In this document: positions 25,996-33,984 of the stretch, piece after piece
Layout: the number at the start of each line of letters is the position of its first letter
How positions within the stretch are numbered: the first letter of the stretch is position 1
Assembly: GCA_963559135.1 (NCBI GenBank)
Contig: CAUWJP010000014.1
Location: 1 to 64,000 of the forward strand
DNA length: 64,000 nt
DNA from: Sellimonas sp963559135
GTDB taxonomy: Bacteria; Bacillota; Clostridia; Lachnospirales; Lachnospiraceae
Reading direction: 5' to 3'
The notes under the pieces: model-generated
What the model was told of the DNA's origin: nothing
Seen by the model: only the letters and a program-made list of their open reading frames with translations
Database searches by the model: none
Position numbers and translations under genes: made by a program

Positions 25996-26853
25996 ATGAG
26001 AAAGAGAAACAGCGGCTTTCTGCTTGCGCTTCCGGCGCTGGCAGGATTCCTTGTATTTTATTTTGTTCCGTTTCTGATTACGGGATGGTATTCGGTTTCT
26101 TTCGGGATAGGGAAACGGGAATTCGTCGGGATGGCCAATTTTCAGGATCTGTTTGAAAATGAAATGTTTCTGCTGGCAGTAAAAAATACACTTCGTTATA
26201 TGATTGTGACTGTTCCGGTGACACTTTTGGGGGCAATGGTGCTTTCAGTATTGCTTCAGAATACGGTAAGAGGAGTGCGTTTTTTCCAGCTTTCCTTCCT
26301 TTACCCGATGATTCTGCCGATTGCATCTGTGGTACTTGGGGTACAGTTTCTCTGGGGCGAGTTCGGTATCTGGAATAAGGTGATTGAAATGTTTGGAGGA
26401 GAGGCAAAAGACTGGCTGAATTCTTCTGCGGCGTTCTGGGTACTCTGTATTTTGTATTGCTGGCGGTTTACCGGCTACTACGTGCTTATTTATTTTGCAA
26501 GGCTTCAGATGATTCCAAAAGAGTATTATGAATATGCAATGCTGTTTGGGGCAGGAAAGTTTCAATCTTTCCGGCACATTACCTGGCCGATGCTGATCCC
26601 AAACTTTATGTTTACAATCGTTCTTTCCGTGATGAACGCATTCAAGTGCTACAGGGAAGCATTCCTCCTTGGAGGCAATTATCCGGATAACAGTATTTAT
26701 TTGTTACAGCATTTTATGAACAACAACTTCCAGAACCTGAATTATCAGAAGATCTCGGCAGCTGCAGTCAGTATTGTCGCGGCGCTGCTTCTGGCTGCGG
26801 GAGTTGTTTATGTGCTGTATCTGATTATGAGGAGGGGGAAGAAGTATGGCTAA
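25996..26853 (+). CDS. Carbohydrate ABC transporter permease (MalF-like)
   Basis: A 285-residue membrane protein with six helices. The EAA motif that contacts the ATPase is seen as EYYEYAMLFGAGKFQSFRHI, followed by WPMLIPN. The ATG at 25996 follows AAGGAGGGAG; the frame is open to 25960 but that start has no ribosome site. It overlaps the next permease gene by eight bases, so the pair is translationally coupled. No ATPase gene is in the operon, so a shared MsmX-type ATPase encoded elsewhere is likely, as for many Firmicute sugar importers. Confidence 0.92.
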   Translation: MRKRNSGFLLALPALAGFLVFYFVPFLITGWYSVSFGIGKREFVGMANFQDLFENEMFLLAVKNTLRYMIVTVPVTLLGAMVLSVLLQNTVRGVRFFQLSFLYPMILPIASVVLGVQFLWGEFGIWNKVIEMFGGEAKDWLNSSAAFWVLCILYCWRFTGYYVLIYFARLQMIPKEYYEYAMLFGAGKFQSFRHITWPMLIPNFMFTIVLSVMNAFKCYREAFLLGGNYPDNSIYLLQHFMNNNFQNLNYQKISAAAVSIVAALLLAAGVVYVLYLIMRRGKKYG

Positions 26854-27622
26854 GAAGAAACAAAAGCGGATTCTTTTTCTGGGAATTCTCTCTCTGGTCT
26901 TTCTCTACCCGGTGATCTATATGCTGGTCTGCTCGGTCTGGGAAGGAAGGAATGCGGGGATTTCCCTGATGGGGTATTATGAGGTACTGTTGGAAAGTCC
27001 AGGATATCTGATCAAGTTCTGGAGAAGTCTTGGTATGTGCCTTTTGATTGCGGGAGGACAGACGGTGCTTGCGTGCATGGCAGGTACGGCGTTTGCAAAA
27101 TACCGGTTTATCGGGAAGAAGTTCTGGCTGTTTGTCATGGCGCTTTTTATGATTCTTCCGGTACAGGTGACCTTGCTTCCAAATTATATCCTGATGGAGA
27201 AACTGGGGTTTTTGAACAGCTGGAAGGCTCTGATTATTCCGGGAATCTTTTCTCCGTTCGGAACAGTGTGGCTGACGTTTATCTTCCAGTCGATTCCGGA
27301 TGAATGGCTGGAGGCGGCAAGGCTGGATCGTGCCAATCAGCTTCAGATTGTCCGCTATATTGTAGTGCCGGCTTCAAAACCTGCTGTGGTGACCTTGTTT
27401 GTTCTTACCTTTGTGGAGAGCTGGAATATGGTGGAACAGCCGATCATTTTCCTGGAAGGAGAAATGGATTATCCGCTTTCGGTATTTCTCGCAAGCGTGA
27501 TGGAAAACAGCATGGCAGTACAGTCAGTATGCGGACTACTGTGTCTGATCCCGGTTACATTCTTCTTTCTGTATTATCATAAGGAACTGACAGATGGTTT
27601 AAGAGATATTCTATGGAGTTGA
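26846..27622 (+). CDS. Carbohydrate ABC transporter permease (MalG-like)
   Basis: A 258-residue membrane protein with six helices and the second EAA motif (EWLEAARLDRANQLQIVRYI, then VVPASKP). It pairs with the MalF-like subunit. Relative to usual EAA loops (EAAxxDGA), the sequence ARLDRAN has Arg-Ala-Asn in place of the Gly-Ala, a slight divergence. The start overlaps the end of the upstream permease and the next small membrane protein gene follows after five bases, indicating a tight operon. Confidence 0.9.
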   Translation: MAKKKQKRILFLGILSLVFLYPVIYMLVCSVWEGRNAGISLMGYYEVLLESPGYLIKFWRSLGMCLLIAGGQTVLACMAGTAFAKYRFIGKKFWLFVMALFMILPVQVTLLPNYILMEKLGFLNSWKALIIPGIFSPFGTVWLTFIFQSIPDEWLEAARLDRANQLQIVRYIVVPASKPAVVTLFVLTFVESWNMVEQPIIFLEGEMDYPLSVFLASVMENSMAVQSVCGLLCLIPVTFFFLYYHKELTDGLRDILWS

Positions 27623-27627
27623 TGAGT

Positions 27628-28041
27628 ATGAAGAAAAAGAAAGTTTGGATTGCCGGATGTACGGTATTTCTTCTGCTTCTGATCTGCACAGTACTGTCTC
27701 TTAGAGTGGAGAAAATGATGCGGATCGAAGTGGAAACAGTCAGTCCGATCCAATGTACCGAGGAAGAACTGATAGACATGTTTACCCTTCCTGTGTCCTG
27801 TTTTAAAGAAGATGAGTTCGGGACAGCTCTTTACTATGTGGAAGAGCGGGAAGGACTGTTTGGAAAGGAACTGTATGTTGTAAAGGACCAGAATGCTGCT
27901 GTAATGTGGGAAGATGGAAATAAAGCGTATATCCTTTCTCAGTCGGCGAGGAATGATCAGGGAAGACTGAGAAAGGTTGTAGATTATTCCGCGTGGCCTC
28001 TGGAAGACGGTGACGTAGTGGTGATTGCGGGGGAAGAATGA
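27628..28041 (+). CDS. Small single-span membrane protein of sugar ABC operon
   Basis: An unrecognised protein of 137 residues with one N-terminal membrane helix (about residues 7-25) and an extracytoplasmic domain. The C-terminal stretch, GLFGKELYVVK followed later by LEDGDVVVIAGEE, vaguely recalls the beta-barrel end of HlyD/RND-type membrane fusion proteins, but the lipoyl and coiled-coil parts are absent. The ATG at 27628 is preferred (GGAG nine bases before); ATGs at 27613 and 27622 are also in frame. Its stop overlaps the next gene's start. It may be an accessory part of the transporter. Confidence 0.65.
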   Translation: MKKKKVWIAGCTVFLLLLICTVLSLRVEKMMRIEVETVSPIQCTEEELIDMFTLPVSCFKEDEFGTALYYVEEREGLFGKELYVVKDQNAAVMWEDGNKAYILSQSARNDQGRLRKVVDYSAWPLEDGDVVVIAGEE

Positions 28042-28850
28042 TGAAAAAGGAGAGAAAAAAGAGTAGTAGAGGAATTGTTCTGTTTCTTACAGCACTGATT
28101 CTGCTTGCAGGACTGTCGGCTTTTCATATGCTGATTGGACGGGGCATGGAAAAGCAGATCGAAAAGCTCCCGGAAGGAATCCTGCTGAAACTTGTGGAGC
28201 CTTTGGAGGCCGAGGAGATTATGAAGGCAGAAACTGCCGGATACGAGATAAAAAACATAGAGAAGGGTTCGGAAGATGTTTCGTTTTATACTGTCAGAAA
28301 GACGAATGGGAAACCGCTCCATGTCAATCAGGTGTCTGACTTTACATGGAATGTTTTTGGCAGACAGATTGAAGGAGAGAGCCTGAATTTGTCCTCGCAC
28401 AGAATGATGGCTTCACAGGCAGTGTACCTGTCATGGCTGATCGCAATGATTCCGATGAGCGTGATCCTTCTGATTGTCGGTATCCGAAAACTCGGGGCAC
28501 TGCAGGAGATGCAGTGGAGACAGGGTGTTGAAGGCGTACTGATGATTGGACTCTGGCTTGTGGTGATTTATTATCTGACAGGAAAACTTGAGATACCAAG
28601 AGAATTTCTACCGCCGGAGCAGATCCTGGATATCCGGTTTTATGTGGACGGAATCCGTGGATTCTTTTCAGGTGGTAGATGGACAGATCTGGAGTTGTAC
28701 CGGACGATCCGGTCATGTTATAATCAGGAGACGGAAATTTATGGAGCCTGGGTTATCTGTGGGTGGATTGGCACGCTGATTTTCTGGATAACTGCAGGCG
28801 TGGAGGGCCGTAATAAAAAGAAAAGAGAAAGAAGACGGCAATACGGATAA
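28038..28850 (+). CDS. Unrecognised four-helix membrane protein of sugar ABC operon
   Basis: A 270-residue protein with a predicted N-terminal helix (about 13-33), an extracytoplasmic domain of about 95 residues, then three helices (about 128-148, 165-187 and 240-262) and a very basic C-terminal tail, KKKRERRRQ, on the cytoplasmic side. No family is recognised. The start ATGATG overlaps the upstream stop by four bases, so the two unknown proteins are translationally coupled to each other and follow the permeases directly. This suggests a membrane accessory complex, but its role is unknown. Confidence 0.68.
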   Translation: MMKKERKKSSRGIVLFLTALILLAGLSAFHMLIGRGMEKQIEKLPEGILLKLVEPLEAEEIMKAETAGYEIKNIEKGSEDVSFYTVRKTNGKPLHVNQVSDFTWNVFGRQIEGESLNLSSHRMMASQAVYLSWLIAMIPMSVILLIVGIRKLGALQEMQWRQGVEGVLMIGLWLVVIYYLTGKLEIPREFLPPEQILDIRFYVDGIRGFFSGGRWTDLELYRTIRSCYNQETEIYGAWVICGWIGTLIFWITAGVEGRNKKKRERRRQYG

Positions 28851-28870
28851 ACAAAGGAGAAGAGAGTAGC

Positions 28871-29749
28871 ATGCACAAAGAAGATCAATCAGTTCAGTCT
28901 GAAGAATACAGAAAAAGTCTGATATCATTACATATTGCAGTCATGCTGTTTGGGTTGTCTGCTGTCCTTGGACAGTTTGTGACAGCTCCAGCTGTGATTG
29001 TAGCAGGAGGGCGGGTTATATGTTCCGTCCTTTTGCTTTTTCTGCTTTCTATAGCAGGCAGAGCATCCCTTAAGCTTAAATCGAGGAAAGACTACGGAAT
29101 AGCAGTTTTTGCAGGAACCATTCTGGCAGTCCATTGGACGACCTTTTTCCAGGCGATTCAAAGTTCCTCTGTGGCGATTGGAACCATTACCTTTTCTACA
29201 TTCCCGCTGTTTTTGACATTTCTGGAACCACTTTTGTTTCAGGAAAAATTGAAGGTAAAAAGTGTACTGAGCGCGGCGGTTCTGCTTCTTGGCGTTTTTA
29301 TTACGATACCGGAATTTTCGATGGAGAATCAGATTACTATCGGGATTATCTGGGGAATGGTGTCCAGTCTGTCTTATGCCGTTCTGTCTCTGGCAAACCG
29401 CTATCTATCCCGCAGTTATGCGGCAAGAACCGTCTGTCTGTATGAACAGGGCACGGCAGCAGTTGTCCTTCTTCCGGCGATGTTTCTTGTAAAAACAAGC
29501 TGGACACCCCAGAACATTCTCGGTATTGCCGCAATTGGTTTTATTTGTACCGCATTTGCGCATTCCCTCTATGTAGCTGCACAGCGGAAAGTAAAAGCTC
29601 AGACCGCAGGTATTATCTCCGGTATGGAAACAGTTTACGGAATCGTGTATGCGCTTTTCTTTCTTGGTGAGGTGCCGGGGATCCGAGAATTGATCGGAGG
29701 TACAGTGATTCTTGGAGTGGCATTGCTAACCTCTTTGAGAAAAGAATAG
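28871..29749 (+). CDS. DMT superfamily (EamA) transporter
   Basis: A 292-residue membrane protein with about ten helices in two EamA repeats. Typical features are the N-terminal SLHIAVMLFGLSAVLGQFV, WTTFFQAIQSSSVAIGT at the end of repeat 1, and GFICTAFAHSLYVAAQRKV in repeat 2. Members export amino acids or other metabolites; the substrate cannot be told. It starts 20 bases after the previous gene behind AAAGGAGAAGAG and could belong to the same operon. Its stop codon abuts an MFS remnant. Confidence 0.88.
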   Translation: MHKEDQSVQSEEYRKSLISLHIAVMLFGLSAVLGQFVTAPAVIVAGGRVICSVLLLFLLSIAGRASLKLKSRKDYGIAVFAGTILAVHWTTFFQAIQSSSVAIGTITFSTFPLFLTFLEPLLFQEKLKVKSVLSAAVLLLGVFITIPEFSMENQITIGIIWGMVSSLSYAVLSLANRYLSRSYAARTVCLYEQGTAAVVLLPAMFLVKTSWTPQNILGIAAIGFICTAFAHSLYVAAQRKVKAQTAGIISGMETVYGIVYALFFLGEVPGIRELIGGTVILGVALLTSLRKE

Positions 29750-29751
29750 CA

Positions 29752-29973
29752 CCCCATATTTCTAAAAATGAGGGGATCAGCCATGAAAACAGAGCCACAG
29801 TCTTGTCTTTTCATTCAATGATTGTAAGTATTTTTAATTATATTTCCATGCTGGTCATGGGAAAGATTGCGGAGATTTGGTCGATCGAAACGACATGGAA
29901 GATCAGCGGCCTGCTTTTGGTAATTGCAGGAATAGTTACCGTTATAAAGAAAAGAGAGAAACATCTTTCCTGA
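29752..29973 (+). pseudogene. 3' stub of an MFS transporter gene
   Basis: Directly after the EamA stop an open frame without a start encodes about 73 residues that read as the C-terminal end of a major facilitator: SHENRATVLSFHSMIVS, a helix with YISMLVMGKIAE, then a last helix GLLLVIAGIVTVI and the basic tail KKREKH. The rest of the transporter (about 320 residues) is absent, so this is a deletion remnant. The stop at 29971-29973 lies in the loop side of the following terminator hairpin. Confidence 0.8.
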
Positions 29974-30003
29974 AATCAGATTTCGGGAAAGATGTTTCTC
30001 TCT
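29953..30003 (+). terminator. Strong bidirectional terminator
   Basis: AGAGAGAAACATCTTTCC (29953-29970) pairs perfectly with GGAAAGATGTTTCTCTCT (29986-30003), and the intervening TGAAAT/ATTTCG extends the stem to 24 pairs around a CAG loop. Runs of T follow on both strands (ATTTT on plus, TTTTCTTT on minus), so it serves the convergent genes on either side. Confidence 0.88.
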
Positions 30004-30030
30004 CTATTTTGAGCGCTAAAGGGTCAGATT

Positions 30031-30468
30031 TTAACAGCAGACATGTTCAAGGGAGGCTTCAAAGACAGACAGATCCAGGCCAAAATCTTCATAGCCTTCC
30101 CGAATTGTTTGGATGTAGGTGTCTGACGGGCGGCCAGGTTTTGCATCTTCAGACATGATATAGACCATCGCAATGACTGTCTGTCCGTCCTGAAGTGTAA
30201 CCGGAACATTTTCTTTGTAGTAGAGGGTCGGGTATACTTCGTATTCGTCAAGACTTTTTTCGTTTTCAGGTGTGATATCCCAAAGGGCAACCGGCGTGGA
30301 AGCGCCTTCCTTTTTCTGGATGGTTGCATAGATTTTTTCCGGCTTAAGTCCGCGGTAAATCAGTTCCCAGCCTTCCAGTGTTCCTACCGCATAAGGGACG
30401 GCACCTGGGCAACGTTCTTCCATCTGCTTTTTATGCAGATTACTTCCATAAGCTATATATAATCTCAT
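30031..30468 (-). CDS. Gamma-glutamylcyclotransferase-like (AIG2 fold) protein
   Basis: A 145-residue single-domain enzyme of the GGCT/AIG2 superfamily. The substrate-binding loop is YIAYGSNLHKKQM near residues 4-16 and the acid catalyst is probably the Glu in LDEYE near residue 77. Such proteins cyclise gamma-glutamyl peptides or amines to 5-oxoproline. AGGAGAG precedes the ATG. It is convergent with the MFS remnant and divergent from the dgk operon. Two cysteines end the protein. Confidence 0.85.
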   Translation of the reverse strand: MRLYIAYGSNLHKKQMEERCPGAVPYAVGTLEGWELIYRGLKPEKIYATIQKKEGASTPVALWDITPENEKSLDEYEVYPTLYYKENVPVTLQDGQTVIAMVYIMSEDAKPGRPSDTYIQTIREGYEDFGLDLSVFEASLEHVCC

Positions 30469-30713
30469 AAGTTCTCTCCTGTTGTATAATTTCTTGTATC
30501 TGCTTTCATTTTGTACTATTTTTGCATTTTTATCAATAGAATCCTCAGAAAAAGAAAAAGTATTGTTGTTTGAAGAAGAAGCAGATTGATAGCGGCGAAA
30601 GTGAAAAATCTGAAAATAATAAAAAAATACGGAGAAAGACTGGTTAATTTGCCTGAAATTTGATAAAATAATAATAAATTAGCGGGACGCAAAAACCCGG
30701 AGAAAGATGGGGG

Positions 30714-31103
30714 ATGATGGGAATGCCGGGTAGAAAGAAGAATTCTCTTAGGAAGAGTTTTGGATATGCCTTTTCCGGAATATGGACAGGAATCCGGAAA
30801 GAGAGGAATATGAAAATCCACTGTACGGCACTTCTGCTGGTTGTTATTGCGGGGATGATCGTACACCTTACTGTGACGGAATGGTATATCTGCATTATCC
30901 TTTGTGCGCTTGTCATGGCGCTGGAACTTGTCAATACGGCGGTGGAAGCGGTAGTGGATCTGGTGACGGAGGAGAAGAAGCCGCTGGCAAAAATCGCAAA
31001 AGACACAGCTGCAGGTGCTGTTCTGATTGCAGCGATTGCTTCCGTCATTATAGGACTTCTGATTTTTGTCCCGCATATAGCCAGATGTTTCATACAGTCG
31101 TAA
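30714..31103 (+). CDS. dgkA: Diacylglycerol kinase / undecaprenol kinase
   Basis: A 129-residue membrane kinase that phosphorylates undecaprenol or diacylglycerol. It has the DgkA features: an N-terminal amphipathic SLRKSFGYAFSGI, RKERNMKIH and the catalytic ALELVNTAVEAVVDLV with conserved Glu residues, then KIAKDTAAGAVL. Three membrane helices are predicted. Possible starts are ATG at 30714, 30717 or 30723, behind a GGGG run. It leads the operon with the phasin-like and UbiB-like genes. Confidence 0.92.
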   Translation: MMGMPGRKKNSLRKSFGYAFSGIWTGIRKERNMKIHCTALLLVVIAGMIVHLTVTEWYICIILCALVMALELVNTAVEAVVDLVTEEKKPLAKIAKDTAAGAVLIAAIASVIIGLLIFVPHIARCFIQS

Positions 31104-31121
31104 AAAGAGAGGAGAATACAT

Positions 31122-31502
31122 ATGGATGGATTAGGTGAAAATTTAAAGAAAGTACTTCTTGCAGGGGTAGGAGCCATAGCGGTTACAGCAGAAAAGTCAA
31201 AAGATCTTCTTGATGAGATGGTGAAAAAAGGCGAGATCACTGTAGAACAGGGGAAAGTACTCAACGAAGAACTGAAACACAATATCAGGCAGACCATGAA
31301 AGAAAAGGTCAATGTTTCCATCAAGCCGTCTTCTCCGGAGGAACTGCAGGAACTGGTAGGAAATATGACGCCGGAACAGCTTGCCGATTTAAAAGTGGCG
31401 ATCCAGAAGATGGAAGAAGAGCCGAAGGTACAGGAAGAATCAGTAGCAGATCCGGAAGGACAGGAAGAGACATCAGAAGAGGATAAAGGAGAGACAGAAT
31501 AG
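31122..31502 (+). CDS. Phasin-like helical protein
   Basis: A 126-residue protein whose first 60 residues (LGENLKKVLLAGVGAIAVTAEKSKDLLDEMV) resemble the phasin/PHA-granule-associated family. The C-terminal 30 residues are a highly acidic, disordered tail (EEPKVQEESVADPEG...). Firmicutes carrying this gene usually have it next to an AarF/UbiB kinase gene, as here (six bases apart). No polyhydroxyalkanoate genes are in the window, so it is likelier to be a membrane-associated helper of the kinase than a granule protein. Start behind AGAGGAGAA. Confidence 0.75.
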   Translation: MDGLGENLKKVLLAGVGAIAVTAEKSKDLLDEMVKKGEITVEQGKVLNEELKHNIRQTMKEKVNVSIKPSSPEELQELVGNMTPEQLADLKVAIQKMEEEPKVQEESVADPEGQEETSEEDKGETE

Positions 31503-31507
31503 TTTTC

Positions 31508-33091
31508 ATGAGTGATCAATCATCGGAAAAATATGGAAAACGTTTAAAAGAAATAACCTCAGTGCTCCATAAATATGCAATTTCACGTGGAGTGACACCG
31601 GAAAAACTCCGACTGATTCTGGAGGAACTTGGCCCTACCTATATCAAGTTAGGTCAGATTGCCTCCATGCATTCCGATATTCTTCCGAAAAAATACTGCG
31701 ATGAACTGATGAGGCTCCGTTCTGATGTAGCTCCGATGCCTTTTGATCAGGTACAGGAAGTGTTGGAGGAAGCCTATGGTTGCCCTTATACAGAAATTTT
31801 CACAGAGGTTGATCCCGTTCCACTTGGGTCTGCATCCATTGCACAGGTACATAAGGCGGTACTGAAGACCGGTGAAAAAGTAGTGGTAAAAGTACAGAGG
31901 AAGGGAATTTACGATATCATGTCCCGTGATATCGGACTTCTTCACAAAGCGGTCCGGCTACTTCCTCCCATCAGCATGAAAGGACTGGTGGATCTAGACA
32001 TGGTGTTGGACGAGCTTTGGGCAGTTACTCAGGAGGAAATGAACTTCCTGATCGAAGCATCCAACATGGAAGAATTTACCAAAAAGAATGAAGATGTGGC
32101 TTTTGTGGGAACTCCGGCACTTTTCAAAGAATATACGACAACTCATGTTCTTGTAATGGAGTATATCGATGGACTTGAGATTGATGAAAAGGAAAAGTTG
32201 CTGGAAAACGGGTATGATCTAAAAGAAATCGGGACCAAACTTGTAGATAATTATATTAAGCAGGTTATGGATGATGGCTTTTTTCATGCGGATCCTCATC
32301 CGGGCAATGTAAGAATCCGAGGCGGAAAGATTATCTGGATCGACATGGGGATGATGGGAAGACTGACAGAGCGGGACAAAGATCTGATTGCTGAGGCAAT
32401 TAAAGGAGTAGCAGCCAATGATGTAGCACTGATTTTGGAAGTAGTCATGGCTCTTGGTGAGTTTCAGGGGCGTCCGGATCAGAGTGAACTATACCGGGAT
32501 ATTGGAGATCTGCTCTCAAAATACGGTACTGTTGACATGGGAAATCTTGATCTGGCCGAGGTAATTCAGGACTTGATGGAAGTGATGAAGAAAAATAAGA
32601 TCCGGATGCCTCACGGCCTGACGATGCTGGCAAGAGGATTGACCCATATGGAAGGCGTCCTTGCAGACCTGGCCCCAGAAATTAATATGGTAGGTATTGC
32701 GGCGGCAAGGATGATGGGAGGCTTTTCGCTGGACGGGGACTGGAAGAAGGCACTGAAGCACAATGCAAGAAGTGTATACCGGTCTCTTCATAAGGCACTT
32801 GATATACCGGCGCTGACTGCTGATATTCTACATGGTTTTCTAAAAGGGCAGAACCGAATCAATCTGGATCTGCATGCCGCGGACGATCTGAATGAAATGT
32901 TAACCAGACTTGTGAAACGCATCATTATGGGATTTCTGGCAATGGCTCTTTTGATCAGTTCAAGTATCATCTGTACGACAGATATGCAGCCAAAGATCTG
33001 GGGGATTCCGGCACTTGGGGCAATCGGATATATTCTGGCCCTTGGAATGGCTCTTTATATCTTTTTAAGTCATATCCATATCCGGAAATAA
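31508..33091 (+). CDS. ubiB: AarF/UbiB/ABC1 kinase-like protein
   Basis: A 527-residue atypical kinase. Family motifs are KLGQIASMHSDILP (KxGQ at residues 47-50), LGSASIAQVHKA (the Ala-rich nucleotide loop), HADPHPGN and IWIDMGMMG. Two C-terminal membrane helices (about 475-495 and 500-520) anchor it. In bacteria with ubiquinone UbiB supports quinone synthesis. This organism appears not to use ubiquinone, so a lipid-related role in prenyl or membrane metabolism, fitting the dgk neighbour, is inferred. Confidence 0.9.
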   Translation: MSDQSSEKYGKRLKEITSVLHKYAISRGVTPEKLRLILEELGPTYIKLGQIASMHSDILPKKYCDELMRLRSDVAPMPFDQVQEVLEEAYGCPYTEIFTEVDPVPLGSASIAQVHKAVLKTGEKVVVKVQRKGIYDIMSRDIGLLHKAVRLLPPISMKGLVDLDMVLDELWAVTQEEMNFLIEASNMEEFTKKNEDVAFVGTPALFKEYTTTHVLVMEYIDGLEIDEKEKLLENGYDLKEIGTKLVDNYIKQVMDDGFFHADPHPGNVRIRGGKIIWIDMGMMGRLTERDKDLIAEAIKGVAANDVALILEVVMALGEFQGRPDQSELYRDIGDLLSKYGTVDMGNLDLAEVIQDLMEVMKKNKIRMPHGLTMLARGLTHMEGVLADLAPEINMVGIAAARMMGGFSLDGDWKKALKHNARSVYRSLHKALDIPALTADILHGFLKGQNRINLDLHAADDLNEMLTRLVKRIIMGFLAMALLISSSIICTTDMQPKIWGIPALGAIGYILALGMALYIFLSHIHIRK

Positions 33092-33106
33092 TGCAAAAGA
33101 AATAAA

Positions 33107-33135
33107 TTGTAGGTTTCGGAGAAATCGTATATACT
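33107..33135 (+). promoter_or_regulatory. Promoter of the SseB-like gene
   Basis: TTGTAG at 33107-33112, 17 bases, TATACT at 33130-33135, about 40 bases before the start codon. Confidence 0.65.
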
Positions 33136-33176
33136 ATATCTATGCAGGAATGATATAGAAAGGAAAGATATAGATT

Positions 33177-33944
33177 ATGAGTGGCGAAAAGAATAATGAG
33201 ACACTGACAAACAGAAAAAAAGAGGTAATTCAGTCAATCCAGAGGGCGGCAGAGATTTATACAATTGTATCTGTATGTACAAAGATGCCATATGTTTTCT
33301 GCGATCCGGAGACATTTGACGATGAAGTCTTTGTTTTTTTTAAACTTGATGATGCGCAGGCAGCGGCAAAATCGCTTGCTGAGGCAAAGGAGCCGGTAAG
33401 TCTTGTAAAAGTAGAAAACAAGCAGCTTCTGCATTTCTTTTCTAATCTTTATACAATGGGTGTTAACTGTGTTGTGGTCGACCAGAATAAAGAACAGGAA
33501 GAAAGGCTTCAGCTTCAAGAGATTGTACATAGAGCAGAGGAAAAGGAACTGCCGGATGGAAAGGTCCGGGTGGAAAATCCGGAGCTGGTTTTGACAGCAT
33601 TATATCTGATGCAGAAAACTCAAAGGCTTCGGTTAAGAGAAGGAGAACAGGAGATTAAAGATCTTCAGGATGAGGTGATGGCTCATTTTTCCAGAGGACG
33701 TTATATTGTAGCATTTGAGGCAGATAAAGGACTTCCTCTTTTGAAAGATAAGAAAGATGAAGCCTATCAGCCCGTTTTTACAGATATCATGGAATTTCAG
33801 AAGTTCAACAGAGAAAACCGTTTCCGGACAGCCGTGATTCCGGCGGAGAAGATCCCGGATCTTCTGGCACCGGAGACAAAGGGAGTGACTATTAATCCAT
33901 TGACGGTTAATCTGCAGCTTCAGATTCGGAAAAAGAAAAACTGA
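33177..33944 (+). CDS. SseB-like protein
   Basis: A 255-residue soluble protein. Its C-terminal third, with PVFTDIMEFQKFN and the terminal GVTINPLTVNLQL, matches the SseB N-terminal domain found in many Gram-positives without type III secretion. The N-terminal part (about 1-110) may be a diverged repeat of the same fold (DDEVFVFFKLDDAQAAAKSL, then MGVNCVVVDQ). Function is unknown. GAAAGGAAAG precedes the ATG and a promoter lies upstream. The cytidylate-kinase-like gene follows after 40 bases. Confidence 0.72.
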   Translation: MSGEKNNETLTNRKKEVIQSIQRAAEIYTIVSVCTKMPYVFCDPETFDDEVFVFFKLDDAQAAAKSLAEAKEPVSLVKVENKQLLHFFSNLYTMGVNCVVVDQNKEQEERLQLQEIVHRAEEKELPDGKVRVENPELVLTALYLMQKTQRLRLREGEQEIKDLQDEVMAHFSRGRYIVAFEADKGLPLLKDKKDEAYQPVFTDIMEFQKFNRENRFRTAVIPAEKIPDLLAPETKGVTINPLTVNLQLQIRKKKN

Positions 33945-33984
33945 TTCAATGTTTCACTTATAGACGGAAAAGGAGTGTGTGCAT

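Noticed and set aside
30644..31519. Long minus-strand open frame (291 codons) opposite dgk and the phasin-like gene
   Set aside because: Ser/Thr-rich antisense translation of two recognisable genes; no family features.
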